Of a stretch of 61,088 nucleotides of DNA, positions 41,812 through 51,113 are shown one piece after another (the first letter of the stretch is position 1; every line of letters begins with the position of its first letter). This stretch comes from Terribacillus saccharophilus. Its GTDB lineage: Bacteria; Bacillota; Bacilli; Bacillales; Amphibacillaceae. The notes beneath the pieces are model-generated. The model saw nothing but the letters and a program-made list of their open reading frames with translations, was not told the origin of the DNA and did no database searches. The stretch covers positions 1-61,088 of the forward strand of contig NZ_NPBJ01000014.1 of assembly GCF_002272075.1 (NCBI RefSeq), in the 5' to 3' direction. Both the position numbers and the translations under genes were made by a program.

Positions 41812-44469
41812 TTATTTATCTTCTTCTCTTTGTTTCCGTTTGAATGGCCACCAGTTCAGCTCGCCAAGAGTCGTAGCGACTGCTGGGATAAGCAGCGGTA
41901 GTATCACGAGTCCATACAATAATAGACCAATAATGATTACTGTTGCGACTTCCAGGAGCGTTAACACACCTGATGGCATCATGGCAGCAAATGTACCTGC
42001 CAAAATGATGGATGCGGTAATGATAACTCCGCCCATTTTCTTCATAGAGTGAATCATGCCTGCCTGCAGATCACCACGCGCTTCTTCGGTGAATCGATCA
42101 AGCAGGAAGATGGAGTAATCGACCCCAAGTGATATCAAGATAACGAAACTGAAGAACGGAACAGCCCAGCTAACACCTGCATAGTCCAACCCGTTGACAA
42201 AGATCAATTCGGTGATGGAGATAGCAGTATAGTAGGTAAGCAGCAAGGATCCGATCATGTAAGCCGGAATGACCATAGAACGGAACAACAAGGTCAGGAT
42301 GATGAATAAACCGACCATCATGATGACCATCGTCCGGGAAAGATCTGATGTAGATAGATCTTCCAAATCGGCGTTAGTGCTTGTTACTCCTCCATAGACG
42401 ATTTCCGCATTTTCATAAGGTGTATCCTTCACTTCTGCATCGATACGGTCCTTAATTGTTTGCAATGTCTGAATCGCTTCCTCAGAATATGGATCAGCAT
42501 TCAATACGACATCAAGCGTTACACCTTCTCCATCACGGAAAGCATACGTATCGATACTTTCCTGGAAGTCACCCTCCAAAGCATCCTCCGGAATATACAT
42601 ACCAGTCTCGCGGACTGTCTCACTGTCGCTAATATCACGCAGTGTATCAGATGCTGTTGTCAGTCCATCTGATACTTGTGTTAGTCCTTCGTTTGCCGAA
42701 CCAACACCATCTGCTAACTGCTGCAATGTTTCAGTCAATGTACCAACCTGTTCCTGCTGACCTTGCAATTGCGTATCAGCTTGTTCCAGACCTGTTTGAA
42801 TTTGCGCTAGCTGCTCGCTGATTCCTGCCAGCTGAGCAGATGCTTGCTGGACGTTACCAGTTTGCTGCAATTGGCCAGTTACTTGCTGCAGCGCAGTATT
42901 GACTTGCCCAAGGCCTTCTGTCGCATCAGATAATCCGCCACCGCTTGATGAACCAGCCCCGCCAGCCTGACCAGATATTTGGTTCAGTCCATCTTGTACT
43001 TGTGTCAGACCATCCTGCACCTCGCCGATACCATCAACTGCATCATTGATACCATCCGCGATTTGAGCCGTTTGGGAATCTACATACAAGTCATCAATTT
43101 TCTCACCCGTAGGCTGTGTTGCTGTCCGGACTTTTTCCACACCATCAATCTTGCTGATCGCATCACTCAGATTATCCAGATACGGCAGAGTATTTGCTGT
43201 GGTAAGATTTTCATCGTCATTGATGACAACCTGTATCGGCATCGCTTCCCCTTTTCCGATAGCGTCCCCGATAGCGTTAAGTCCTTTTATTGAATTATAA
43301 TCACTGCTGATTTCCTCGGTAGAGTTAAAGGAAACTTGTTCATCGTACGTAAGTACAAACGGCACTGTAATTACCGCTGTGATTACCAGGAACAGCACCG
43401 GTCTTGCTACCGAATGTCGCCCAAGGAAATGCCATAGCTTGTTATCTCCATGAGAGGCAGCCTTTTTGGATGGCCAAAATAGTTTCTCGCCAAGCGTTAC
43501 CATGAACAATGGTAATACCGTCACGAGGACAATCAGCAATACCGCAACCCCTACTGCCACACCCACTGCAGATTGGAAGATAGCAAACTTCGCGAAGAAG
43601 ATAGATGCAAATCCTACGAATACGGCAATGGCACTGATGAATAATGTACGTCCGGCTGTCCGATAAGCCGTAACAGTAGCTTCGACTTTATCATGACCAT
43701 TAGCAAGTTCCTCTCGGAAACGGCTAAGCAGCAGAATACAATAGTCGGTCCCGATACCAAATAAAATCGCCACCAGGAATGTCTGGGTAAACGTTGAAAT
43801 CGGAAAGTCCAACGTGTCTACTAAAATAGCTAGAATACCCTGACTGATCAAGTATGTAATACCTACAGTGATCAAAGGAACGAACGGTGTCACGATGGAA
43901 CGGAAAACAATCAAAAGCAATGCCACAATAATGAATACTGTAATCAGCTCGGTCTTCTTCAATCCATCTTCTGATGTATTGGCGAAATCCTGATTAATCA
44001 ATGACGCACCTGTCACATATGCTGTTTCATCGTCAGGTACAGCATCATAGATCTCCTCAGAGATTCTCTCGGCTTCTTCATCTGACCCTTCCACCGTAAC
44101 CGGCATCATGACTGTCTTTTTATCCTCTGACATCATTTGATCCTGTATTTCTTGATTATCCGTCAGCGGTGTTGTTATCTCACTTACACCGTCAATTTGT
44201 TCGACTTTATCGATGACACCCTGAATCATATCTTCACTGTCCTGATTCAAAGCTTCGTCGAGCTCGAAAACAACACTAAGTGAATTACTATTCTCCCCGG
44301 CATCTTCTAAAATCTCGCTTGCCCGGATGGAAACCGCATCTTCTGGAAGCTGTGTCTGCCCCTTATCTGATGCAAGCTGGGTCAGATTCGGTGAAAAAAT
44401 CGTCAATCCAACCGCGATCAAGATAACTGCAATCGCGATAATCCATTTAAAACGAATGATTGTCCTCAA
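41812..44469 (-). CDS. MMPL/RND-type exporter (YdgH-like)
   Basis: Large membrane exporter of 885 residues. Two MMPL halves: TM1, an external domain, then five helices near 170-360, and again TM7 with helices near 690-860. Conserved acidic/tyrosine motifs FGIGTDYCILLLSRFREE and ISLGVDYSIFLLDRFTEE are present. A long external Q/S/G-rich, heptad-like region (about 440-600, with repeats of the type QVxDGL) sits in the second external loop. Size and the upstream MarR gene match B. subtilis ydgG-ydgH. The start is a TTG that overlaps the marR stop. Confidence 0.9.
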   Translation of the reverse strand: MRTIIRFKWIIAIAVILIAVGLTIFSPNLTQLASDKGQTQLPEDAVSIRASEILEDAGENSNSLSVVFELDEALNQDSEDMIQGVIDKVEQIDGVSEITTPLTDNQEIQDQMMSEDKKTVMMPVTVEGSDEEAERISEEIYDAVPDDETAYVTGASLINQDFANTSEDGLKKTELITVFIIVALLLIVFRSIVTPFVPLITVGITYLISQGILAILVDTLDFPISTFTQTFLVAILFGIGTDYCILLLSRFREELANGHDKVEATVTAYRTAGRTLFISAIAVFVGFASIFFAKFAIFQSAVGVAVGVAVLLIVLVTVLPLFMVTLGEKLFWPSKKAASHGDNKLWHFLGRHSVARPVLFLVITAVITVPFVLTYDEQVSFNSTEEISSDYNSIKGLNAIGDAIGKGEAMPIQVVINDDENLTTANTLPYLDNLSDAISKIDGVEKVRTATQPTGEKIDDLYVDSQTAQIADGINDAVDGIGEVQDGLTQVQDGLNQISGQAGGAGSSSGGGLSDATEGLGQVNTALQQVTGQLQQTGNVQQASAQLAGISEQLAQIQTGLEQADTQLQGQQEQVGTLTETLQQLADGVGSANEGLTQVSDGLTTASDTLRDISDSETVRETGMYIPEDALEGDFQESIDTYAFRDGEGVTLDVVLNADPYSEEAIQTLQTIKDRIDAEVKDTPYENAEIVYGGVTSTNADLEDLSTSDLSRTMVIMMVGLFIILTLLFRSMVIPAYMIGSLLLTYYTAISITELIFVNGLDYAGVSWAVPFFSFVILISLGVDYSIFLLDRFTEEARGDLQAGMIHSMKKMGGVIITASIILAGTFAAMMPSGVLTLLEVATVIIIGLLLYGLVILPLLIPAVATTLGELNWWPFKRKQREEDK

Positions 44470-44915
44470 TCTTCTCTCTCCCCTTTTTTAAGCTGTTCTT
44501 TTACATCTGTGAAAATTCGGATGAATGCTTCTACGTCTTCGTCCTTAATATGCTCGAAAAGCCCGCAAAATCTATCATAAATAGCTTCCTCGGCTTGTTT
44601 CAGAATCTCTTCCCCATCTTCTGTAATTTGTACAAGCTTCGTCCGCTTATCCCCTTCTGAGTCGACCCATTCCACCCAGCCCTTCTCATGCAGCTTTTTC
44701 AGCCGATTGGAAATCGCACTCTTATGTACTTGCTGCACGATAGCCAAGTGGCCAGGCGAGGACGCTCCGTACAAGCTCAAGATTTTTATCAAACCAACTT
44801 GCTGCGGTGATACCTCCTTGAACACGTCATACGCTGACCCTTTCTTATGGAACAATTCGGTTGCCATGAATGACACCTCATTGAAGAGATCAATTGCTTC
44901 TTTCAATTTATCCAC
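44466..44915 (-). CDS. MarR-family transcriptional regulator
   Basis: Winged-helix regulator of 149 residues. The DNA-binding region reads ASSPGHLAIVQQVHKSAISNRLKKLHEKGWVEW (in parts, about 50-85) and the wing SEGDKRTKLVQITEDG. First gene of an operon with the MMPL exporter, with a 4-bp stop/start overlap. Likely autorepressor that releases upon binding the exported compound. An AGTTTA...TAAACT inverted repeat covers its promoter. Confidence 0.9.
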   Translation of the reverse strand: MDKLKEAIDLFNEVSFMATELFHKKGSAYDVFKEVSPQQVGLIKILSLYGASSPGHLAIVQQVHKSAISNRLKKLHEKGWVEWVDSEGDKRTKLVQITEDGEEILKQAEEAIYDRFCGLFEHIKDEDVEAFIRIFTDVKEQLKKGERED

Positions 44916-44918
44916 ATT

Positions 44919-44957
44919 AGTTTACCCCCTATACCAATTCAGTTTATACCCTAAACT
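44919..44957. promoter_or_regulatory. Candidate MarR operator and promoter
   Basis: AGTTTATACCCTAAACT (44941-44957) is a 6-5-6 inverted repeat, and a further AGTTTA half site lies at 44919-44924, 22 bp away. On the minus strand TTGACT (44969-44964), 17 bp, TAAACT (44946-44941) would place the -10 in the palindrome. Confidence 0.5.
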
Positions 44958-45191
44958 ATAAGCAGTCAAACTTTTTACCAACTAAAAATATTATGTAACC
45001 AGAAAAAAACATGACAATATGAATGGGTACATATAGGCAGCAAGCGATTCATCCCCATATTTAACCAGAATATAGGCTCATGAACCCGAAAGAATATATT
45101 CCCATTACGCTGCGATTACAAAAGTGCGTGTATAGCACTGTACTTTTCCTAGTTATACCCTTTTCTTAGTGTATTAGAGGGGAAAATCTCC

Positions 45192-45311
45192 ATGGTAGAA
45201 ACAAACAGTTTCGTCTATTCCCTTCCTTGTGCTGATTCCGTAGCATTATACGAGGAACAGACGCCGCCACGTCTGACAGCTTTAAAAGAGGAGTGGAATT
45301 ATATTGGCTAA
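45192..45311 (+). CDS. Possible 39-residue leader reading frame before the GH3 gene
   Basis: An ATG at 45192, 9 nt after GAGGGG, opens 39 codons without a stop and ends in TAA at 45309-45311, five bases beyond the TTG start of the GH3 gene in another frame. The GH3 ribosome site lies within it. The peptide has no recognised family. It could couple translation to the GH3 gene or be accidental. Confidence 0.35.
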   Translation: MVETNSFVYSLPCADSVALYEEQTPPRLTALKEEWNYIG

Positions 45312-47952
45312 GCTTTCACGCTTTCCGATCATCGGATTCATTACTGTATTACTTGTAGGACTTATCGCAGCTCCATTCCAAGCTTTTGCAGAAGAAGCAG
45401 ATAAGCCTTGGATGAATGAGGATCTGTCCGCTAAAAAGAGGACAAACCTGTTACTTGATGCTATGTCACTTGAGGACAAGGTAAGTCTCATCACAGGAAA
45501 CTTAAACAATTATTATGGATACTACAATGAAGGAATGGAGAAATACGGAATTCCTGAATTAAAAATGGCAGACGGCCCGGCTGGGGTCAGAATTGCTAAC
45601 CCAGATATACAGAACAAACAGTCGACTGCCATGCCGGCTCCGATTGCCCTTGCAGCTTCATGGGATACAAGTGCAGCAGCTGCATACGGAGATGTTCTCG
45701 GTAATGAAGCCTTCAATACGACACATAATGTATTGCTCGGCCCTGGTCTTGATATCGCGCGGAATGCATTCGGTTCCCGTAACTTCGAATCTTTAGGGGA
45801 AGATCCAGTGCTGCAATCCCGTATCGCTGCTTCTTACATAAATGGTGTACAAGACAATCATGTTATGACAACAGCCAAACACTACCTGCTTAATAATCAG
45901 GAAACATTGCGTTTCACCAATGATTCTCAGGCAAGTGAACGTGCTATTCATGAGATTTATGCCCGGCCATTCCAAGCAGCTATCGAAGATGCTGATCTTA
46001 GCAGTATCATGTGCTCCTTTAATAAAGTGAATACGGAATATGCTTGTGATAGCAAGTCATTACTAACTGATCTGCTTCGCGATCAGCTGGAATTCGAAGG
46101 CTTTGTTATGAGTGACTATGGTGCCAACATCAGTACGGTGAACTCCATCAATTCCGGACTTGATCTAGAAACTCCAGGAGAGCCAATTGGTAAATGGGGC
46201 GATAATCTGCTCCAGGCTGTTAAAGATGGTCAAGTGAAGGAAGAAACAGTCAATCAGAGCACATACCGACTGCTTTACCAAATGTTCGATAAAGGCTTGA
46301 TTGATCATCCGACACAGAATAAGCAGATTGACACAGCAGCTCATGGACAAACAGCTCGTGAAATAGCCGCCGAGAGCATGGTATTGCTGAAAAACAAAAA
46401 AGACGTTCTGCCAATCCAGGACAATACAGATTCCATTGCTGTAATCGGACCTGATGCAGATAATGCATCAGCAGCCGGCGGCGGAAGCTCGCTCGTGAAT
46501 CCAACGTATACTGTAAGTCCGCTAGAAGGTATCAAAAACCAAGCTGGGAAAAATACCGAAGTCAGCTATACAGCTGGAACGGATCCAATCAGTGCAGGTG
46601 ATGTTATGCCTGGACCTGACGCTGTCCCTTCTTCCCTGCTGCACACTGAAAAAGATGCATCTGAGAATGGATTAAAAGCGGAATACTGGACGAATAAGAA
46701 CTTTGAAGGAAACCCGTCACACGAACGTACAGACAGACAAGTTAATATGAACCTTGGATTCTATAACTATGAAGGCTTTAACTCTCAGTCACCTAAACTG
46801 GACAAACTGCCGACAGACTTGAACGGCATGATGTCCGCTCGCTGGACTGGTGTAATTGAAGCTCCTGAGAATGGAACATATAATCTATCCACTACTAGCT
46901 TCGGTACAAGTAAACTTTATTTGGATGGCAAGCTGATTGTCGAGAATGAAGGAAAAGAACTTGGAACAAAATCCGTTGAAGTAGATTTGAAAAAAGGCGA
47001 GCAGCATGATATCAAAATCGAATATCAAACAGATTATGAAACTGGAGATGGCCGTGATTATGGCGGTCAAGTGAGATTCGGCTGGGAACCTGCAAAAGGC
47101 GTGGTCGATGAACAAATCAAAAAAGCTGTCAAAGCTGCCAAGAGAGCAGACAAAGCTGTCATCGTCACACGCACATATGATAGCGAAGGCTATACAGATC
47201 GTTCCGACATGGAATTGCCGAACAACCAGCAGCAGCTGATTGAAGAAGTTTCAAAAGTGAATAAAAACACGATAGTCGTGAATGAGAGCGGAATCGCAAT
47301 TGAAATGGGCGACTGGCAGGACGATGTCAAAGCTATCGTTCAAGCTTGGTATCCTGGTCAAGAGCAAGGAAATGCCATTGCGGATGTCCTCTTCGGAGAC
47401 GTCAACCCATCTGGTAAGCTTCCAGTGACATTCCCTGTCGATGAAGACAAGACGCCAACTAACAGCGAAGATCAATTTCCTGGAACAAATGGCGTAAACA
47501 ACTACTCAGAAGGTGTATTCGTCGGTTACCGCGGCTATGACAAACAAAACTTGGAAGTAGCTTATCCATTCGGATACGGCCTTTCTTATACCGACTTCAA
47601 GTATCGCAATCTGCATACAAAAGTGAAGCATAAGAAAGATGATACTAGCATTGAAGTAAAACTTAACCTTCGTAACACAGGAGATACAAAAGGCGCAGAA
47701 GTCGTCCAAGTATATGCAGGTGAACTACCGACAAACGATGTAGAAACACCTAAAAAGCAATTAGCCGGCTTTGAAAAAGTCGAGCTGAAAGCTGGTAAAC
47801 AGAAGTCCGTTAAGATTAAGCTAGATCCGAAAGCATTCTCTTATTATGATGAAACGAAAAATGAATGGGTCATGCCTTCTGGCGAAGTGCCTGTCTATGT
47901 GGGCAGCTCATCTGAGGATATTAGATTAGAAGGTACTGTGACCTTGCCATAA
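45304..47952 (+). CDS. Secreted GH3 beta-glucosidase-type glycoside hydrolase with PA14 domain
   Basis: Exported enzyme of 882 residues. Signal peptide about 1-29, with cleavage after AFA. GH3 N-terminal barrel (about 35-330) with the nucleophile D271 in GFVMSDYGAN and substrate-binding KHYLLNNQE; GH3 C-terminal domain interrupted by a PA14-type insertion (about 460-600, GLKAEYWTNKNFEG to QVRFGWEP); fibronectin III-like end domain. It should release glucose or similar sugars from beta-glucans or glucosides. The start is TTG behind GAGGAGTGG. No sorting signal, so it is released or loosely held. Confidence 0.92.
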   Translation: MAKLSRFPIIGFITVLLVGLIAAPFQAFAEEADKPWMNEDLSAKKRTNLLLDAMSLEDKVSLITGNLNNYYGYYNEGMEKYGIPELKMADGPAGVRIANPDIQNKQSTAMPAPIALAASWDTSAAAAYGDVLGNEAFNTTHNVLLGPGLDIARNAFGSRNFESLGEDPVLQSRIAASYINGVQDNHVMTTAKHYLLNNQETLRFTNDSQASERAIHEIYARPFQAAIEDADLSSIMCSFNKVNTEYACDSKSLLTDLLRDQLEFEGFVMSDYGANISTVNSINSGLDLETPGEPIGKWGDNLLQAVKDGQVKEETVNQSTYRLLYQMFDKGLIDHPTQNKQIDTAAHGQTAREIAAESMVLLKNKKDVLPIQDNTDSIAVIGPDADNASAAGGGSSLVNPTYTVSPLEGIKNQAGKNTEVSYTAGTDPISAGDVMPGPDAVPSSLLHTEKDASENGLKAEYWTNKNFEGNPSHERTDRQVNMNLGFYNYEGFNSQSPKLDKLPTDLNGMMSARWTGVIEAPENGTYNLSTTSFGTSKLYLDGKLIVENEGKELGTKSVEVDLKKGEQHDIKIEYQTDYETGDGRDYGGQVRFGWEPAKGVVDEQIKKAVKAAKRADKAVIVTRTYDSEGYTDRSDMELPNNQQQLIEEVSKVNKNTIVVNESGIAIEMGDWQDDVKAIVQAWYPGQEQGNAIADVLFGDVNPSGKLPVTFPVDEDKTPTNSEDQFPGTNGVNNYSEGVFVGYRGYDKQNLEVAYPFGYGLSYTDFKYRNLHTKVKHKKDDTSIEVKLNLRNTGDTKGAEVVQVYAGELPTNDVETPKKQLAGFEKVELKAGKQKSVKIKLDPKAFSYYDETKNEWVMPSGEVPVYVGSSSEDIRLEGTVTLP

Positions 47953-47956
47953 CAAA

Positions 47957-47994
47957 AAGAAAACATCCTGCAGATATCCTGCAGGATGTTTTTA
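47957..47994 (+). terminator. Terminator between the GH3 and GH30 genes
   Basis: AAACATCCTGCAG (47961-47973) pairs fully with CTGCAGGATGTTT (47979-47991), loop ATATC, followed by T. The GH30 ribosome site begins at once (AAGGAGG), so the hairpin may reduce rather than stop transcription into GH30. Confidence 0.85.
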
Positions 47995-48009
47995 TAAGGA
48001 GGAAATAAG

Positions 48010-49449
48010 ATGAAAAGACTCGTTTTCCTTCTTTTAATCATTCTATGCTTTTTCCTGCTAATGGATAGGTTTAAAGAACCTCCTCCCCTAGCAGACAGCT
48101 GGCTGACGACCGGAGATGAGCAGCATCTTCTGGAAAAACAGCCTGCTAAATTATTTCTGGATGACAAGCAGGATCTCCCCACCATTTATGTCGATAAACA
48201 CAAAACGTTTCAGCAAATGGAAGGCTTCGGCGCGGCAATGACTGGATCAAGCGCCTATTTGCTCGAGCATACATTGGCGAAACAAGAACGTAACGCGCTA
48301 TTTCAGGACCTGTTCACCGACTCTGGCATTCAATTGTCCTATCTTCGCCACACAATCGGAGCTTCAGATTACAGTGTGGATGATCTAGGAAATCCATCTT
48401 CCTACACGTATGCAGATCAGCAAGGTCCGCCCGAAGATCCGCTGCAGCATTTCTCCACTGCACCAGATCAAACCGTGATGAACATGCTGAAACTAGCAAA
48501 GATAAGCAACCCCGAGCTGCAATTGATGGGTACGCCATGGACTGCGCCACCGTGGCTGAAATACGGAGAGCACACATACAATGGCTCCTATCTAAATTAC
48601 ACAGATCAGCGCACCTATGAGATTTACGCCGATTATTTTCTGCGATATTTGGAAGCTTACCAGGCACAAGGACTGCCTATCGATCTGCTAACCGTGCAAA
48701 ACGAACCGCAGTTTGAAACAGCAGCCTATCCAAGTATGTCAATGAATGCAGCAGAGCAGCAATACTTTATCCAGAACTTTTTGGGCCCGGCAATTCAGGA
48801 TACAGGTTTGCAAACATCTATCCTTGCTTATGACCATAACTGGGAAAATAGTAAAGACTATGCGGATACAGTATTAAATGGCGCCTCAGATTATACAGCA
48901 GGGACTGCTTATCATTGCTATGCTGGCAATCCAAAAGACGCTGCAGAATTACAGCAGCTTCATCCCAAGAAAGGCATCTACTTTACAGAGTGCAGCGGCG
49001 GAGCATGGAGTGAGGATTTCGGAGACAACTTAAGCTGGCTGATGGATCAGGTGATCATCGGTACAACCCGGAATTGGGCCAAAACGGTGCTTCTATGGAA
49101 CTTGGCATTGGACGAGACAGGCGGACCAACAAATGGCGGCTGTACGAATTGCCGAGGTGTCGTCACAATCAACAGCCAAACGAGCAGCATCAAGAAAAAC
49201 GTTGAATATTATGTTCTTGGGCATATTAGCAAGTTTGTCCAGCCGGGTGCTAAACGAATTTCGAGCACACAGCTGCCGCAATTAGCTACAGTAGCCTTTT
49301 ATGATGAAAGTAAGGGAGAAGTTGTTCTGCTTGCAGCCAATACAGGTAACAGTAGCCAAACATTTCAACTCTCTGAAAGCAAACGATATTTGCAGTACAC
49401 TCTGCCCCCGCAATCAGCCATCACCTTTACATGGAAAAATGCAGCATAA
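48010..49449 (+). CDS. GH30-family glucanase/glucosylceramidase-like hydrolase
   Basis: Extracellular glycoside hydrolase of 479 residues. N-terminal signal/anchor (about 3-18). The (beta/alpha)8 barrel shows MEGFGAAMTGSSAYLL, the acid/base E232 in TVQNEPQFE and the nucleophile E327 in YFTECSGG; a beta-sandwich closes the protein (about 405-479). Subfamily pattern resembles beta-1,6-glucanase/glucosylceramidase types. With the GH3 enzyme just upstream it would give an endo/exo pair able to degrade beta-glucan, possibly of fungal walls; this is inference. The ATG follows AAGGAGG. Confidence 0.88.
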   Translation: MKRLVFLLLIILCFFLLMDRFKEPPPLADSWLTTGDEQHLLEKQPAKLFLDDKQDLPTIYVDKHKTFQQMEGFGAAMTGSSAYLLEHTLAKQERNALFQDLFTDSGIQLSYLRHTIGASDYSVDDLGNPSSYTYADQQGPPEDPLQHFSTAPDQTVMNMLKLAKISNPELQLMGTPWTAPPWLKYGEHTYNGSYLNYTDQRTYEIYADYFLRYLEAYQAQGLPIDLLTVQNEPQFETAAYPSMSMNAAEQQYFIQNFLGPAIQDTGLQTSILAYDHNWENSKDYADTVLNGASDYTAGTAYHCYAGNPKDAAELQQLHPKKGIYFTECSGGAWSEDFGDNLSWLMDQVIIGTTRNWAKTVLLWNLALDETGGPTNGGCTNCRGVVTINSQTSSIKKNVEYYVLGHISKFVQPGAKRISSTQLPQLATVAFYDESKGEVVLLAANTGNSSQTFQLSESKRYLQYTLPPQSAITFTWKNAA

Positions 49450-49466
49450 AATATGCTGCATTTTTT
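49436..49466. terminator. Terminator between GH30 and padR
   Basis: AAAATGCAGCATA pairs with TATGCTGCATTTT, then T-run. It includes the end of the GH30 gene and serves the convergent padR. Confidence 0.85.
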
Positions 49467-50012
49467 TCATTCCATGAATTGCAGACTTCGCTCCAACCAT
49501 TGAATGTACCCTTTTTCCCTTTCGATTGCCCTTGTCAGAACCAAATAATGACCAAACTCAGGTGAAGAAAAAACTATGTTACTGCCAAACTCCGCTTCAA
49601 GCTCTGTTAATATTCTCCCAAGCTCGTCCAACTTACGCTTCCGGCTATCTAGCTGATTAGAAAATAACTCCTTGGCTTCTTCCTTCTCCATACTGGAAAT
49701 GAAAAATGTCTTCAACATGAATTCATCTTTATGGGAAACGTCGACAGCTTCCAAACGCTGCATCCATTCTTTTAGTTCTGCTTCCCCTGCTACTGTCAGA
49801 CTATAAAGCTTTTTCTCCAGCTTCTCACCTTGGATTACCGTTTCAAATTCTATTAAGCCTTCTGCGACCAGTTTTTTCAGTTCAGGATAAATTTGACTAT
49901 GTTTTGCACTCCAAAATTGACCGAGCGCCCCCTTGAACGCAGCCGCAATATCATAGCCTGTCTGCTTCTCCTGTTCTAGCAGTCCTAATATTGCATATTT
50001 CAATACGCGCAT
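49467..50012 (-). CDS. padR: PadR-family transcriptional repressor
   Basis: Phenolic acid-responsive repressor of 181 residues. The winged-helix region is ALLGLLE-like (KYAILGLLEQEKQTGYDIAAAF), then WSAKHSQIYPELKKLVAEGLIE; the C-terminal half (about 90-180) is a coiled dimerisation domain. Divergent from the DUF3237-padC unit, sharing a 104-bp control region with a perfect ACATGTAA-N4-TTACATGT dyad. It should derepress padC on exposure to p-coumaric or ferulic acid. Confidence 0.92.
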   Translation of the reverse strand: MRVLKYAILGLLEQEKQTGYDIAAAFKGALGQFWSAKHSQIYPELKKLVAEGLIEFETVIQGEKLEKKLYSLTVAGEAELKEWMQRLEAVDVSHKDEFMLKTFFISSMEKEEAKELFSNQLDSRKRKLDELGRILTELEAEFGSNIVFSSPEFGHYLVLTRAIEREKGYIQWLERSLQFME

Positions 50013-50035
50013 TGACGTTCTCCTTCACTTTTCAT

Positions 50036-50064
50036 TTGACACAAGTATACCATAGCGTTAAACT
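50036..50064 (+). promoter_or_regulatory. Promoter of the DUF3237-padC operon
   Basis: TTGACA (50036-50041), 17 bp, TAAACT (50059-50064). The PadR dyad starts 2 bp downstream, so bound repressor would cover the start site. Confidence 0.6.
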
Positions 50065-50066
50065 AA

Positions 50067-50086
50067 ACATGTAAATAGTTACATGT
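50067..50086. promoter_or_regulatory. PadR operator dyad
   Basis: ACATGTAA-ATAG-TTACATGT is a perfect 8-4-8 inverted repeat. Known PadR sites have the same ATGTAA/TTACAT arms, so this is the expected operator. Confidence 0.85.
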
Positions 50087-50116
50087 TATATTTTACTCAA
50101 TAGGGAGATGAACAGT

Positions 50117-50569
50117 ATGACTCCTTCTTTGGAAAAAGTCGCCACTCTTACAATTGATGTGGCAGAACCGATTAGCGCAGGACAAACAGGCTTAGGCTTG
50201 CGGCGTCTAATCCCGATTGAAACGGGTACAATCACAGGAAAAATAGAAGGCCGTATCCTGCCAGGTGGCGCCGATTCTCAAATCATCCGCCCAGATGGGC
50301 GTACAGATCTATCGGCACGTTATGTAATTGAAACATCATCTGGCGAGATCATCTACTTAGAGAACAACGGAATAAGGCAAGTAGAAGCTGCTTATCGAAA
50401 TCGTGCAGCCCATGGTGAAATCATTCCAGCGGAACATGTTTATTTTCGGACAGTTCCAACCTTTGAAACCGGCAGTGAGCAATACCGCTGGCTGATGGAT
50501 AAGATCTTCATCGGTGCAGCAACACGCTTGGAGAATCAAGTGCTGCTGGACGTCTATCAAGTTAATTAA
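50117..50569 (+). CDS. DUF3237-family protein
   Basis: A 150-residue protein of the DUF3237 group, function unknown. Motifs: [54 protein letters not shown], and a late [13 protein letters not shown], typical of the family. The ATG at 50117 stands 9 nt after AGGGAG; an upstream in-frame ATG at 50108 is too close to it. It sits 14 bp before padC under the same PadR operator, so a role in phenolic acid handling is plausible. Confidence 0.83.
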   Translation: MTPSLEKVATLTIDVAEPISAGQTGLGLRRLIPIETGTITGKIEGRILPGGADSQIIRPDGRTDLSARYVIETSSGEIIYLENNGIRQVEAAYRNRAAHGEIIPAEHVYFRTVPTFETGSEQYRWLMDKIFIGAATRLENQVLLDVYQVN

Positions 50570-50583
50570 GGAGGAAATTAAAA

Positions 50584-51072
50584 ATGGAAGAATTCATTGG
50601 AAGTCATATGATTTATACGTATGAAAACGGCTGGGAATATGAAATGTATATCAAAAATGAAGATACGATCGATTACCGTATCCACAGCGGAATGGTAGGA
50701 GGACGCTGGGTCAAAGATCAAAAGGTCGACCTAGTCAAATTGACAGAGGGTGTATATAAGGTTTCTTGGACAGAGCCTACCGGAACAGATGTATCCTTGA
50801 ATTTCATGCCAAACGATAAACGAATGCACGGCATTATCTTCTTCCCAAAATGGGTGCATGAACATCCGGAAATCACAGTCTGCTATCAAAATGACCACAT
50901 CGATCTCATGCATGAATCACGTGAGAAATACGAAACATATCCAAAATATGTTGTGCCGGAATTCGCTGATATCACATACATCAATAATGCTGGCGTAAAT
51001 AATGAGCGAATCGTGGCAGAAGCACCTTATCCTGGTTTGACGGATGATATCCGGGCTGGAAAATTAAAATAA
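50584..51072 (+). CDS. padC: Phenolic acid decarboxylase
   Basis: Small beta-barrel decarboxylase of 162 residues that converts ferulic, p-coumaric and caffeic acids to vinyl phenols without cofactor. Conserved stretches include [53 protein letters not shown] and [12 protein letters not shown]. The tyrosines at the entrance ([10 protein letters not shown]) and the R and E around YRIH are the usual active-site residues. Ribosome site AAGGAGG. Last gene before a terminator. Confidence 0.97.
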   Translation: MEEFIGSHMIYTYENGWEYEMYIKNEDTIDYRIHSGMVGGRWVKDQKVDLVKLTEGVYKVSWTEPTGTDVSLNFMPNDKRMHGIIFFPKWVHEHPEITVCYQNDHIDLMHESREKYETYPKYVVPEFADITYINNAGVNNERIVAEAPYPGLTDDIRAGKLK

Positions 51073-51079
51073 TCCAAAT

Positions 51080-51113
51080 AAAAAGGCGGTCTGCTTCATG
51101 CAGCCGCCCTTTT
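51080..51113. terminator. Terminator between padC and the SnoaL-like gene
   Basis: AAAAGGCGG pairs with CCGCC-TTTT around an inner GC...GC pairing. It serves both convergent genes. Confidence 0.8.
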
